Made by a program: the position numbers and the translations under genes. The notes below the pieces were generated by a model. That model made no database searches. It was not told the DNA's origin and saw only the letters and a program-made list of their open reading frames with translations. 64,000 bases of DNA from Pseudoduganella armeniaca (lineage in GTDB: Bacteria > Pseudomonadota > Gammaproteobacteria > Burkholderiales > Burkholderiaceae_D): positions 5,022,001 through 5,086,000 of the forward strand of contig NZ_CP028324.1 of NCBI RefSeq assembly GCF_003028855.1, read 5' to 3'. Position 1 is the first letter of the stretch. Each line of letters opens with the position of its first letter. Below, piece by piece: positions 45,286 to 54,024 of the stretch.

Positions 45286-46161
45286 TCAGCGCAGCGCCTG
45301 CAGCGCCGCGATCCGTTGTTCGAATGGAGGGTGGGTGGAAAACAGCGCGGACCAGCCGGCGCCGTTCGAAATGCCGGAGGCGGCAATGTTCTGCGGCAGC
45401 GCGCCCGGCTCCATGCCGCCCAGCCGCGCCAGCGCGCGCTGCATCGGCGCCGTGCTGCCCAAGAGGCGCGCCGAGCCGGCGTCCGCGCGGAACTCGCGCT
45501 GGCGCGAGAACCAGGCCACGATGATCGAGGCCAACAGGCCAAACACGATCTCGCAGACGAATACCGTCACCATATAGCCGATGCCCGGGCCGCGGTCCTC
45601 ATTGCCGCGCAGCAGGACCTTGTCGACGAAGAAGCCGACCACGCGCGCCAGGAACACGACAAAGGTGTTGACGACGCCCTGGATCAGGGTCAGCGTGACC
45701 ATGTCGCCGTTGGCGATGTGCGCCACCTCGTGGCCCAGCACGGCCTCGACCTCCTCGCGGTTCATCGACTGCAGCAGGCCGGTCGAGACGGCGACCAGCG
45801 CCGAGTTCTTGAAGGCGCCGGTGGCGAACGCGTTCGGCTCGCCCTCGTACACGGCCACTTCCGGCATGCCGATGCCGGCGCGTTGCGCCAGGCCCTGCAC
45901 GGTCGACAGCAGCCATTGCTCGGTGGAGTTCTGCGGCGCATCGATGACGCGCGCGCCGGTCGACCATTTGGCCATCGGCTTGGACATCAGGAGCGAGATG
46001 ATGGAGCCGGTAAAGCCCACCACCAGCGAGAACGCCAGCAGGCTACCCAGCTGCAACTGGCCGCCCGCGCCGGGCCGGCCGATGCCGAGCAGCGACAGCA
46101 CGATGGACAGCACCAACATGACGGCAAGGTTGGTGGCGATAAACAGGATGATGCGTTTCAT
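45286..46161 (-). CDS. htpX: Membrane zinc metalloprotease HtpX
   Basis: 291 residues. Two N-terminal helices (about 5-25 and 38-58) precede the zinc motif GHEVAHIANGD with H144, E145 and H148; two more helices follow (about 160-180 and 190-215). The conserved EPNAFATG and NREEVEAVLGHE are present. HtpX degrades misfolded inner-membrane proteins with FtsH, usually under envelope-stress control. Complete. Confidence 0.95.
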   Translation of the reverse strand: MKRIILFIATNLAVMLVLSIVLSLLGIGRPGAGGQLQLGSLLAFSLVVGFTGSIISLLMSKPMAKWSTGARVIDAPQNSTEQWLLSTVQGLAQRAGIGMPEVAVYEGEPNAFATGAFKNSALVAVSTGLLQSMNREEVEAVLGHEVAHIANGDMVTLTLIQGVVNTFVVFLARVVGFFVDKVLLRGNEDRGPGIGYMVTVFVCEIVFGLLASIIVAWFSRQREFRADAGSARLLGSTAPMQRALARLGGMEPGALPQNIAASGISNGAGWSALFSTHPPFEQRIAALQALR

Positions 46162-46182
46162 GGCGGTTCAGCTCCGGAAAAA

Positions 46183-46626
46183 TCAGTAGAAGCCCATGGC
46201 CTGGTTGGGGACGGTGGGCCGCACCCCGGACTCGACCATATTGAAGTTCAACAAGATGTTGGTCGAGTGCGGGTTCTTCAAGGTTTCGCGCACCCAGTGG
46301 ATCGGGTTGTTCGACAGCGAATTGTCGGCCGGCAACACGCAAGCGAAGTAATTGTCGTCGTCGCCGTCCTCGTCGAAGTTCACCATCGCCCAATGCCAGC
46401 CGAAGCGGCGCACGTACTGCTGGCCGATCAGCGCGCCGATGCCGATGATCTGTTCCTCCTCCAGCGTGCCGCCTTCTTCCTTGAGCTTGCGGATGAACGC
46501 GGTGATGGCTTCGATGATGGCCTTGGGCCGCTCGTCCAGGTCGAGCTGCAGGAAGTCGGCGCCGAGGCGGCTGTACTCGGCCACGTCCTGGACCAGGTCG
46601 GCGGGCAGTTCACGGAAATCGGGCAT
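46183..46626 (-). CDS. Conserved hypothetical protein upstream of htpX
   Basis: 147 residues, acidic and soluble, with no signal peptide. Features are an N-terminal helical part (LVQDVAEYSRLGADFLQLD), GIGALIGQQYVRRFGWHW and the acidic turn NFDEDGDDDNYF. I do not recognise the family. It starts with a GAGAGGA SD and precedes htpX by 21 bases, so it is cotranscribed with that operon. Confidence 0.75.
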   Translation of the reverse strand: MPDFRELPADLVQDVAEYSRLGADFLQLDLDERPKAIIEAITAFIRKLKEEGGTLEEEQIIGIGALIGQQYVRRFGWHWAMVNFDEDGDDDNYFACVLPADNSLSNNPIHWVRETLKNPHSTNILLNFNMVESGVRPTVPNQAMGFY

Positions 46627-46762
46627 GCAATCCTCTCGGTCACGGTATAACGATAGCCGCGCTACAAGACAGCATTAAGACAGCGGTAGCAAGGCAGCGG
46701 CAACAAGACAGCGCGGCCGCGACAGATGGGGCCAGGCCGCGCGCCTTGCAAGAGCGGCAATA

Positions 46763-47593
46763 TCAGAACCAGTCGTGCCAGACGGGCGTCACATTACCCG
46801 GCAGCGGCGGCAGCGCGGCGAAGTCCACCCGCGCCTCGCCCGGCGCGTGGAAATCGGTGCCGCGCGAGGCCAGGAAGCCATAGGCATTGGCCAGCTGCGC
46901 GTAGACCGGGTACTGGTCCGGCGTGTGGCTGCCCGTGACCACCTCGATGGCGGCGCCGCCCAGTTGCTTGAACTCGTCGAACAGCACGCCCTGCTGCATG
47001 GGGCTGAAGCGGTAGCGGCCGGGGTGGGCGATGACGGCAATGCCGCCGGCGCCACGGATCCAGCCAACGGCATCCTGCAGGCTGGCCCAGCGGTGCGGCA
47101 CATAGCCGGGCTTGCCCTCAGACAGGTATTTGCGGAACACCTCCGACACATTGGCGCAATAGCCCTCCTGCACCAGGTAGCGGGCGAAGTGGGTGCGCGA
47201 CATCAGCGCGGGATTGTCCACGTAGCTCATGGCGCCTTCGTAGGCGCCCGGGATGCCGGCTTTTTCCAGCTGCACGCCGATCTCGCGGCCGCGCGCGTCG
47301 CGCCCCGAGCGGGTCGCGGCCAGGCCCTGCGTCAGCACCGGATCGTTCTCGTCGATCTGCAGGCCCACGATGTGCACCGTCTCGCCGCCCCACGTGATGG
47401 AAATCTCGACGCCGGCGACGAAGCGCATGCCCTGCTCGCGCGCGGCGGCGCGCGCGGCGGCCGTGCCGCCGACCTCGTCATGGTCCGTCAACGCCCACAC
47501 GTCGACGCCGCCCTGGCGCGCATGGGCCGCGACCAGCGCGGGCGGCAGGACACCGTCGGAAACGTTGGAATGGCAGTGCAGGTCTACTTTCAT
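46763..47593 (-). CDS. PHP-domain phosphoesterase (3',5'-nucleoside bisphosphate phosphatase/RnaAM type)
   Basis: 276 residues. The PHP metal motifs are visible: VDLHCHSNVSDG (H6, H8, D13), ALTDHDEVGG, GVEISITWG, VIAHPGRY and SRGTDFHAPG near the end. The family (E. coli YciV/RnaAM, Chromobacterium CV1693) removes phosphate from 3',5'-nucleoside bisphosphates and trims RNA 5' ends. It is upstream of the hypothetical/htpX operon on the same strand with a 136-base gap, so it may have its own transcript. Confidence 0.92.
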   Translation of the reverse strand: MKVDLHCHSNVSDGVLPPALVAAHARQGGVDVWALTDHDEVGGTAAARAAAREQGMRFVAGVEISITWGGETVHIVGLQIDENDPVLTQGLAATRSGRDARGREIGVQLEKAGIPGAYEGAMSYVDNPALMSRTHFARYLVQEGYCANVSEVFRKYLSEGKPGYVPHRWASLQDAVGWIRGAGGIAVIAHPGRYRFSPMQQGVLFDEFKQLGGAAIEVVTGSHTPDQYPVYAQLANAYGFLASRGTDFHAPGEARVDFAALPPLPGNVTPVWHDWF

Positions 47594-47668
47594 CGGAACT
47601 CTATTGGCACGAACGCAAGGATGGGACGAACTGCCATTGTACGCTGCCTGCCGGTGGCGCGTCGGCAG

Positions 47669-48544
47669 CTAGGCCAGGAAGTCCTCGATCATTCCTGCCA
47701 GCAGTTCCGGCTGGTCGTGGTGCAGCATGTGGCCGGCGTCCGGCATCAGCTTGGGCGTGACGTTGGCGATGTGGGCGATGCGGCGGTCCACCTCGCGCCG
47801 GCCCTCGTCAAGGCCGCCCATCCACAGCCACATATTGGTGTGCTCCGCTTCCACCCACAGCACGGGCGCCGTGATCTGGCGCCAGCAGGCCAGGATGTCT
47901 TCCACGTGATACGGCAGCGGGCTGCCCTGCTTGTGCACCGGGTCGCCCAGGATTTCCCACTCGCCGGCCGCGTTGGGCGCCGACCAGTGCTGCGCCAGGA
48001 AGGCCGCGCGCTCGTCCGTCAGGCGCGGGTTGGTCTTCTGCAGCCGCGCCGCCACGGCCTGCACGCTGGGGTAGCCGCGCATCGTCGGCGGCGCCAGCAG
48101 TTCGTCCAGCCACTTGGCATACTTGCGCGGCGCGTCTTCCGGCACGGCCGCCTTCAGGCCGAAACCTTCCAGGTTGATCAGGCGGCGGATGCGCTCCGGG
48201 CGCACGCCGGCATAGATGCCGACGATATTGCCGCCCATGCTGTGCCCCAGCAGGTTGACGGCGCCTTCCGGCTGGTAGTGGCGCAGGATTGCGTCCAGGT
48301 CGCCCAGGTAGTCCGGGAACCAGTAGGTGTCGGTGCCGGGCCGTTCGGACAGGCCGAAGCCGCGCCAGTCCGGCGCGATCACGTGCCAGTCGCCCTGCAG
48401 GTGGTCGACGACGAACTGGAACGACGCGCCCACGTCCATCCAGCCGTGCAGCATGAAGATCTTCGGGGCGCCGACGCGGCCCCAGTGGCGCACGTGGGTG
48501 CGCAGGCCGCGCACGGTCAGGAATTCGGAGCGGGATGGTGTCAT
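47669..48544 (-). CDS. Alpha/beta hydrolase
   Basis: 291 residues from MTPSRSEFLTV; the frame is open to 48607, but AAGAGAT lies just before the ATG at 48544. The oxyanion HGWMD, the nucleophile elbow GHSMGGNIVG and the late DAGHMLHHDQPEL (catalytic His) give a Ser-Asp-His hydrolase. The family includes epoxide hydrolases and esterases; the substrate is unknown. It is divergent from the gamma-carbonic anhydrase gene. Confidence 0.9.
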   Translation of the reverse strand: MTPSRSEFLTVRGLRTHVRHWGRVGAPKIFMLHGWMDVGASFQFVVDHLQGDWHVIAPDWRGFGLSERPGTDTYWFPDYLGDLDAILRHYQPEGAVNLLGHSMGGNIVGIYAGVRPERIRRLINLEGFGLKAAVPEDAPRKYAKWLDELLAPPTMRGYPSVQAVAARLQKTNPRLTDERAAFLAQHWSAPNAAGEWEILGDPVHKQGSPLPYHVEDILACWRQITAPVLWVEAEHTNMWLWMGGLDEGRREVDRRIAHIANVTPKLMPDAGHMLHHDQPELLAGMIEDFLA

Positions 48545-48700
48545 GGGATCTCTTGAAAAAGCGCCGGGCAGCGCAATATGCGCCGCTTGGCCGGAACAAA
48601 ACAGCATATTAGCACGACCGTTCTAAATTCGTACGGCGTCCGGGGCGGGCGCCCAAGGGCGTAAAATACGGGCACTATTTCCCGTAAAACAAGGACAGCC

Positions 48701-49225
48701 ATGGCCATCTACCAGCTGGGCGAGCACGTGCCCGAGATCGACGACACCGCCTTCGTGGCCGACAGCGCCACCGTGATCGGCAAGGTGACGTTGCAACCGG
48801 ACAGCTCCGTATGGTACGGCGCCACGATCCGGGGCGACAACGAACGCATCACGATCGGGGCCGGCAGCAACGTCCAGGAAGGCACTGTCATGCACACCGA
48901 TATCGGCTACCCGCTCGACATCGGCGCCAACGTGACGATCGGCCACCAGGCCATGCTGCACGGCTGCACGGTGGGCGACGGCGCGCTGATCGGCATCCAG
49001 GCCGTGATCCTGAACGGCGCGAAGATCGGCCGCGGCTGCCTGGTGGGCGCGGGCGCCCTCGTCACGGAGGGGAAAGAATTCCCGGACAATATGCTGATCA
49101 TCGGTTCGCCCGCAAAGGCCGTGCGCGAACTGTCGGCCGAGGATGTGGCGCGGCTGAAAGGCAGCGCCGACAGCTATGTGCAACGGGCACGGCTGTTCAA
49201 GACACAACTTAAAAAGATTGGATAA
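48701..49225 (+). CDS. Gamma carbonic anhydrase family protein
   Basis: 174 residues, a left-handed beta-helix of hexapeptide repeats (ATVIGKVTL, VTIGHQAMLHGCTVGDGALI). The three zinc-ligand histidines are H65, H82 and H87. It resembles YrdA/PaaY, which bind zinc and may hydrate CO2 or hydrolyse thioesters. It lies 3 bases upstream of hslO and is presumably cotranscribed. Confidence 0.92.
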   Translation: MAIYQLGEHVPEIDDTAFVADSATVIGKVTLQPDSSVWYGATIRGDNERITIGAGSNVQEGTVMHTDIGYPLDIGANVTIGHQAMLHGCTVGDGALIGIQAVILNGAKIGRGCLVGAGALVTEGKEFPDNMLIIGSPAKAVRELSAEDVARLKGSADSYVQRARLFKTQLKKIG

Positions 49226-49228
49226 AGC

Positions 49229-50170
49229 ATGACCCAGGATACGCTGCAAAAATTTATTTTCGACAACGCCGCCGTACGTGGCGAGCTGGTCGACATTTCC
49301 GCCACCTGGCGCGAAATCCAGGCCCGCCACACGTACCCCGTTGCCGTCAAGCGGCTGCTGGGGCAGATGGTGTCCGCCGCCGCCCTGCTGTCGGCCAACC
49401 TGAAGTTCAACGGCTCCATCATCATGCAGATCCACGGCGACGGTCCCGTGCGCCTGCTGGTCGTCGAGTGCGACTCGCAACTGCGCATGCGCGCCACCGC
49501 CAAGCTCAACGAAGACGCGACGATACCCGACGAAGCCAACGTCATCGACCTGTTGAACCAGCATGGCAAGGGCCGCTTCATCATCACGCTGGACCCGGCC
49601 GAGAAAGTGCCGGGCCAGCAGCCTTACCAGGGCATCGTGCCGCTGGACGGCGAGGACGTGGCCACCGTCATCGAGCACTACATGCTGCGCTCGGAGCAGC
49701 TGGACACCAAGCTGTGGCTGGCGGCGGACGACAACACGGCACGCGGCCTCCTGCTGCAGAAGCTGCCGCTGCACGGCGGCAAGGCCGAGGCCAATCCGGT
49801 CACGCAGGAAGAAGCGCTGGAAACGTGGAACCGCGCCAGCATGCTGGGCGCCACCTTGAAGGAAGAGGAAATGCTGACGACGACGATCGATGTCCTGCTG
49901 CAGCGCCTGTTCTGGGAAGAGACGATCCGCGTGTTCGATCCGGTGCACCCCTCGTTCCACTGCACCTGCAACCGCGAGAAGGTGGGCAATATGCTGAAGA
50001 TGCTGGGCCGCGAGGAAGTCGAGGAAGCGCTGGCCGAGCAGGGCAAGCTGGGCATCAACTGCGACTTCTGCGGCAAGCACTACGACTACGACGCCGTCGA
50101 CTGCGCCCAGCTGTTCGCCAGCGATGCCCCGGCCGAGGCGCTGATCCACGCGACGGAGGCGAAGCACTGA
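49229..50170 (+). CDS. hslO: Redox-regulated chaperone Hsp33
   Basis: 313 residues. The N-terminal chaperone domain has LVDISATWREIQARHTYP and MQIHGDGPVRLLVVECD. The C-terminal redox switch has the two zinc pairs HCTCNREK and NCDFCGKHY (CxC and CxxC). Oxidation releases zinc and activates holdase function. It is complete and probably cotranscribed with the gamma carbonic anhydrase gene. Confidence 0.95.
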   Translation: MTQDTLQKFIFDNAAVRGELVDISATWREIQARHTYPVAVKRLLGQMVSAAALLSANLKFNGSIIMQIHGDGPVRLLVVECDSQLRMRATAKLNEDATIPDEANVIDLLNQHGKGRFIITLDPAEKVPGQQPYQGIVPLDGEDVATVIEHYMLRSEQLDTKLWLAADDNTARGLLLQKLPLHGGKAEANPVTQEEALETWNRASMLGATLKEEEMLTTTIDVLLQRLFWEETIRVFDPVHPSFHCTCNREKVGNMLKMLGREEVEEALAEQGKLGINCDFCGKHYDYDAVDCAQLFASDAPAEALIHATEAKH

Positions 50171-50250
50171 CGCTGCGGCCGGGGCAACCGCCCCGGCAAC
50201 GAGTTACGTGCACCTGCCGGGTACTTGCCGGTGTCACCGACACAGGCTGC

Positions 50251-51077
50251 TCAGGCCCTGCCTGGCTTCCAGGCTCCGGCCCTGGCGCGCATACCCATCA
50301 GAGCCAGCCCCGCACCCATCATCCAGAATGCCGATGGTTCCGGTACAGGCCACGGCAGCGCGGCCCCCGAGTGCTGGTCAAGGTGGAGCTTCAGATAACC
50401 GTCGCGGCTGTTGCCGCTGCCGTTCAGGTATGAGACTTCGTAAGGAATCGTCTCGTCAAGCGAACGGTTTTTCCCGGCCAAGCTCCTAATGTTGTGGTAT
50501 GCCTCATCGAAGGCGTAGTATTCATCGCCACCGTTGGTGTCCCATATCAGGACACTCATGGAGGCATGCGCGTTATACCATTGCTCAAAGCCGGCTTCGC
50601 CCTCGATGACGGCCCTGCTCGACATGACGCCAAAGAAACGCACGCCCGTGTTGGGCGCCAGGGTGAAATGGTAGAGGTCGCTCGCGGCCGATACGCCCCC
50701 CCTGCGCAATACCGACAAATCCTCCTCGGTGGTAACGGCGGTATCGATCCGCAGTGTCGTAAGCGCCGGGCGCCCGGTCAGCGTCATCGCATACGTGTAC
50801 CCGTCCCCGACAAGGGTTAGCGCCTGCGGAGAGCCCACCGCATCGAGCTGCTCTCCCACGCTGTCCGCCCAGAACCGAACCGAGTTGTATGGCCGGTACT
50901 GGTAGGGCATCGGCCACCATGTCAATCCCGCATCGATGCCGTCGCTCAGATCAAGATCGGTGATTTCGATGCCAAAGCCCCCACGCTGCTCGTCCCTCGA
51001 ATGTCCGCACTCGCAAGCCCCGGCACCATGGCGGCCAGGCTCAATACACCCATCATCACAACTTTCGTCGGTTTCAT
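50251..51077 (-). pseudogene. PEP-CTERM secreted protein, frame broken in a G-run at 50978-50982
   Basis: The start at 51077 (GGAGA SD, 7-base spacing) gives signal peptide MKPTKVVMMGVLSLAAMVPG and mature SADIRGTSSVG. It then runs out of frame after the five-G run. Adding one G restores VGGFGIEITDLDLSDG and joins to the long frame from TWWPMPYQYRPYN. The C-terminus has VPEPSAFWMMGAGLALMG then Arg, the PEP-CTERM sorting signal recognised by exosortase. The total is about 275 residues. The body is beta-rich, probably an exopolysaccharide-associated matrix protein. No exosortase lies in this window. The indel is probably a sequencing error. Confidence 0.85.
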
Positions 51078-51530
51078 CGCTGTCTCCGTTATCGTTGCTG
51101 GAGCGGTTTACTCTACTAGCAATTACAAACGATGAAAATCCCGGTTACCTATGGTGGCCACAAGCTTTCTTGACGCAACGAGGTTGCGCGCTCAACGATA
51201 TATTGGGGCATTGCGAGCATGCGCCGCCCAAGGCTACGCCAGCGATACGACTACAAGGGGGCCCACTGGCAGCCAGGTACGAACCAACCGAAGCAGGCTC
51301 ACCATGCATTGCACCGGATCCGGTTTGAACCGCGTTGCGCCGGCGTCACCATCTCCCATGGGAAATTGTCTACCCGATGAAGCACTTCGGGTAAACGCGA
51401 GCCTCCTGAAAGACCAACGGCCTGGCCGCAAAGCCAACCGGGCCTCGAGGCAACATCAGAAATGCGATACCGTCCGCAGATCGGCCAGCAGCCTCGCGTG
51501 AACCGCATCAGGATCTGTCAGGTTTCTTTT
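51078..51530. other. Intergenic region without a recognised gene
   Basis: 453 bases between the PEP-CTERM start and the dioxygenase stop. A 116-codon plus-strand frame (51151-51501) has no family resemblance. The string GCAAAGCC at 51429-51436 recalls the GEMM riboswitch core but the rest of that structure is missing. Confidence 0.45.
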
Positions 51531-52436
51531 TCAACGGTAGCTGAGCGCGTTGTAGATCGTGCGACGGGTATCCTCGATACGGCGGCGGCCGTGCATCACG
51601 CGGGCGTTGTCGATGACGACGATGTCGTTGTCCTGCCAGCCCACGTCCACCGTGTGGCGGCGGCAGACGTCGTCCAGCGCGCTGCGCATCGCTTCCGGCA
51701 GCGGCGTGCCGTCGGCGAACGTGATGCGCGGGCGTTCATAGTTGAACGACGGCCCGAAGATGCTGTTGGCGAACGCCGGCAGGCCGGGGCTGAACGGCGA
51801 ACGGTGCAGGATCGCCGGGGTGCGGAAGCTGTAGGTCACCGAGTCGTCCGCGTTCAGCTCGATCTGCGTATTCATATTGCCGTTGACGAGAGCCAGCAGG
51901 CGCTCGAAGCAGGTGCGCGTGTCGCTCGTCTCGGCACCGCCATCGGCGGCGTGGCGCACGTAGTTCTTCCACAGTTCGGCGCCGACGCTGCGGGTGTAGA
52001 CGATGTCCTGCGCCAGCAGCGCGGCGCGCATCTGCGGGGCCAGGTCGCGGTACACGGCGGCGCCGTCGCACACGGTGGTCTGCGATCCCACGGCGGGCGC
52101 CTGGGTGCAGAAGAACCAGCACAGGTCGGGCCAGAACGGGCTGTTGCCGTTCTCGCAGTGCAGGCCGATGGCGTCGCTGCCCGCATCGACCTTCTGCGCC
52201 AGCACCTTGCCTTCCTTGTCATGGAACTGGCGCGCCGGGTCCAGGCTGATGCGGCTGCTGTGGGCGCGCACCAGGTCCGAGAAGCCCTGCACGTCGCAGG
52301 CGAAGCCGCGCAGTACGATATAGCCGTATCGGCCCAGCCACTCGGCCAGTTGCGCCTTGTCGATCGCGGCCAGGGTGTCGCCGGTTTCGCCTTGTACTAC
52401 CAGACCCGCCTGGCGGGTATGCACTGCAGTTTTCAA
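51531..52436 (-). CDS. TauD/TfdA-like Fe(II)/2-oxoglutarate dioxygenase
   Basis: 301 residues from a TTG start at 52436, chosen because GGAG lies 6 bases upstream; no ATG fits the N-terminal fold. The iron facial triad is visible as H93-x-E95 in GLHCENGNSPFWP and the distal H282 in VMHGRRRIED, the HxE variant of the clavaminate-synthase/SyrP-like group rather than HxD. R295-region RTIYNALSYR would bind 2-oxoglutarate. It hydroxylates or desaturates a small molecule, probably one made by the two upstream genes, from which it is separated by 40 bases. Confidence 0.88.
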   Translation of the reverse strand: MKTAVHTRQAGLVVQGETGDTLAAIDKAQLAEWLGRYGYIVLRGFACDVQGFSDLVRAHSSRISLDPARQFHDKEGKVLAQKVDAGSDAIGLHCENGNSPFWPDLCWFFCTQAPAVGSQTTVCDGAAVYRDLAPQMRAALLAQDIVYTRSVGAELWKNYVRHAADGGAETSDTRTCFERLLALVNGNMNTQIELNADDSVTYSFRTPAILHRSPFSPGLPAFANSIFGPSFNYERPRITFADGTPLPEAMRSALDDVCRRHTVDVGWQDNDIVVIDNARVMHGRRRIEDTRRTIYNALSYR

Positions 52437-52476
52437 TTCGTTCTCCAATTCGATAGATGTAGTTGAGACGTGGTCG

Positions 52477-54024
52477 TCATGCGGCCCGGGCGCGCACGTA
52501 GCGTTCCACTTCCGGGCGGCGTGGCCGCCCGGTGACGGTGAACAGGCTGGCGCGCAGCGCCGGCGCATCGGCTTCGAACACGAACGTGCTGGCCCGTTCG
52601 ACGCCGGACAGCCAGCGCTCGCCGTGCCGTTCCAGCTCGGCGCGCAGTCCAAGCTGGTCGACGCCGGGGGCCGTCAGCACGAAGGCCGACAGCGTCTCCT
52701 GCCCTTCGCCCAGCAGCACGATGTCCGCCACGCCCGCCACGCTGCGGTAGGACGCCTCGGCCGGCTCCGGCGACACGTTGCGGCCGTGCGCCGTGATGAT
52801 CAGGTTCTTCTTGCGGCCGATGATCGTGATGTAGCCGTCGGCATCGATCTCGGCCAGGTCGCCCGTCCACAGCCAGCCCTCGGCATCGGTATGGCAGGCG
52901 CTGGGATCGCTGCCGCTGTAGCCGGCGAACAGGGAGGCGCTGCGCACGGCCAGCTCACCGTCCGGTCCCAGCTTGCAGGCCACGTGGGCCAGCGGCTTGC
53001 CGACGCTGCCGATGCGATTGGCCGCACGGGTGTTCCACGACACCACCGAGCTGTTCTCGCTCAGGCCATACCCCTGCAGCACGACGATGCCACGGCGCGC
53101 CAGCCGTTCGATGGTGGCCGCAGCCACCGGCGCGCCGCCGGCCGCGATCAGCGGCGCCGTCGCGCGGCCGAACAGCGCCTCGCACAGCGCTGCCGTATCG
53201 AGTTGCGGCAAGCGCTCGGCCGCGTTGGCCAGCGCTTCCACCAGCGACGGCGGCAAGGTCACGGCACTGGGCCGGGCGCGCCGCAGCAGCGCCAGCTTGT
53301 CGGCCGCCACCGCGCCGGGATCGCCCAACGGTTTTTCGCCGGTCGGCGGCAGCACCACGGTGCCGCCGGCCATGAACGGCATGTACAGCGCCGTCACCTG
53401 CTCGATCAGGAGGCTGAACGGCACCAGGTTCAGGTAGCGCGCATAGTCCTGCACGGTGGCGTGCTGCCACAGCGATGCCAGCAGCGCATCCAGCCCATGG
53501 GTGCGGATCCGCACGCCTTTCGGCGCGCTGGTCGTGCCGGAGGTGTGAATCACCTTGCAGACGCGGTCTTCCGCGCCAGGCACCGCGACAGCGGCACCGA
53601 TGCCGCCGGCCAGCTCGCCGATGGACAGGCACGGCATGGCCTGGAACGCCTGCGGCGCGGCGGCGCGCCATTGCTCGAAGCGGCGCAGGCCTTCGTCGTC
53701 CGTCAGCACGATGCTGCAGGCGGACAGCAGGTGCGCGGCCTGCTCGGCGCTGAACGCCAGCGGCACCGGCACCTCGACAAAGCCGCCCAGCAGCAGTGCC
53801 AGGTCGGCCTCGATCCAGGCGACCGAGTTGGCGGCCACCAGGCCGACGGTGGCGCCCGGGGCGCAGCGCTGCGTCAGCGCCGCCGCCAGTGCGTTGCACT
53901 CGCGCTCCAGCGTGCCGTAGGTGACGACGCGCTCTGGCGCGACGGTGCCGCCCAGCTGGACGATGGCCGCCTTGCCGGCGTGCTCGCGCATCGTGGCGCG
54001 CATGCTGTCGATGAAGCGCGTCAT
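52477..54024 (-). CDS. AMP-dependent acyl/aryl ligase (ANL superfamily)
   Basis: 515 residues. The start at 54024 overlaps the upstream stop by 4 bases (ATGA). ANL motifs: A3 VIHTSGTTSAPKGVRI, A5 QGYGLSENSSVVSW, A7 WLWTGDLAEIDADGY, A8 IIGRKKNLIITAHGRNVSP. At the A10 position, where a lysine in a GK pair normally contacts the adenylate, it reads TVTGRPRRPE, so the lysine appears replaced by Arg. No carrier domain is fused. It probably activates a carboxylic acid as acyl-AMP for transfer by the hemolysin-family partner; the substrate is unknown. Confidence 0.9.
   Translation of the reverse strand: MTRFIDSMRATMREHAGKAAIVQLGGTVAPERVVTYGTLERECNALAAALTQRCAPGATVGLVAANSVAWIEADLALLLGGFVEVPVPLAFSAEQAAHLLSACSIVLTDDEGLRRFEQWRAAAPQAFQAMPCLSIGELAGGIGAAVAVPGAEDRVCKVIHTSGTTSAPKGVRIRTHGLDALLASLWQHATVQDYARYLNLVPFSLLIEQVTALYMPFMAGGTVVLPPTGEKPLGDPGAVAADKLALLRRARPSAVTLPPSLVEALANAAERLPQLDTAALCEALFGRATAPLIAAGGAPVAAATIERLARRGIVVLQGYGLSENSSVVSWNTRAANRIGSVGKPLAHVACKLGPDGELAVRSASLFAGYSGSDPSACHTDAEGWLWTGDLAEIDADGYITIIGRKKNLIITAHGRNVSPEPAEASYRSVAGVADIVLLGEGQETLSAFVLTAPGVDQLGLRAELERHGERWLSGVERASTFVFEADAPALRASLFTVTGRPRRPEVERYVRARAA

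Noticed and set aside
51429..51460. Possible c-di-GMP (GEMM) riboswitch core GCAAAGCC followed by ACCGGGCC
   Set aside because: The paired stems and the upstream conserved half are not found, and no plus-strand gene follows it.
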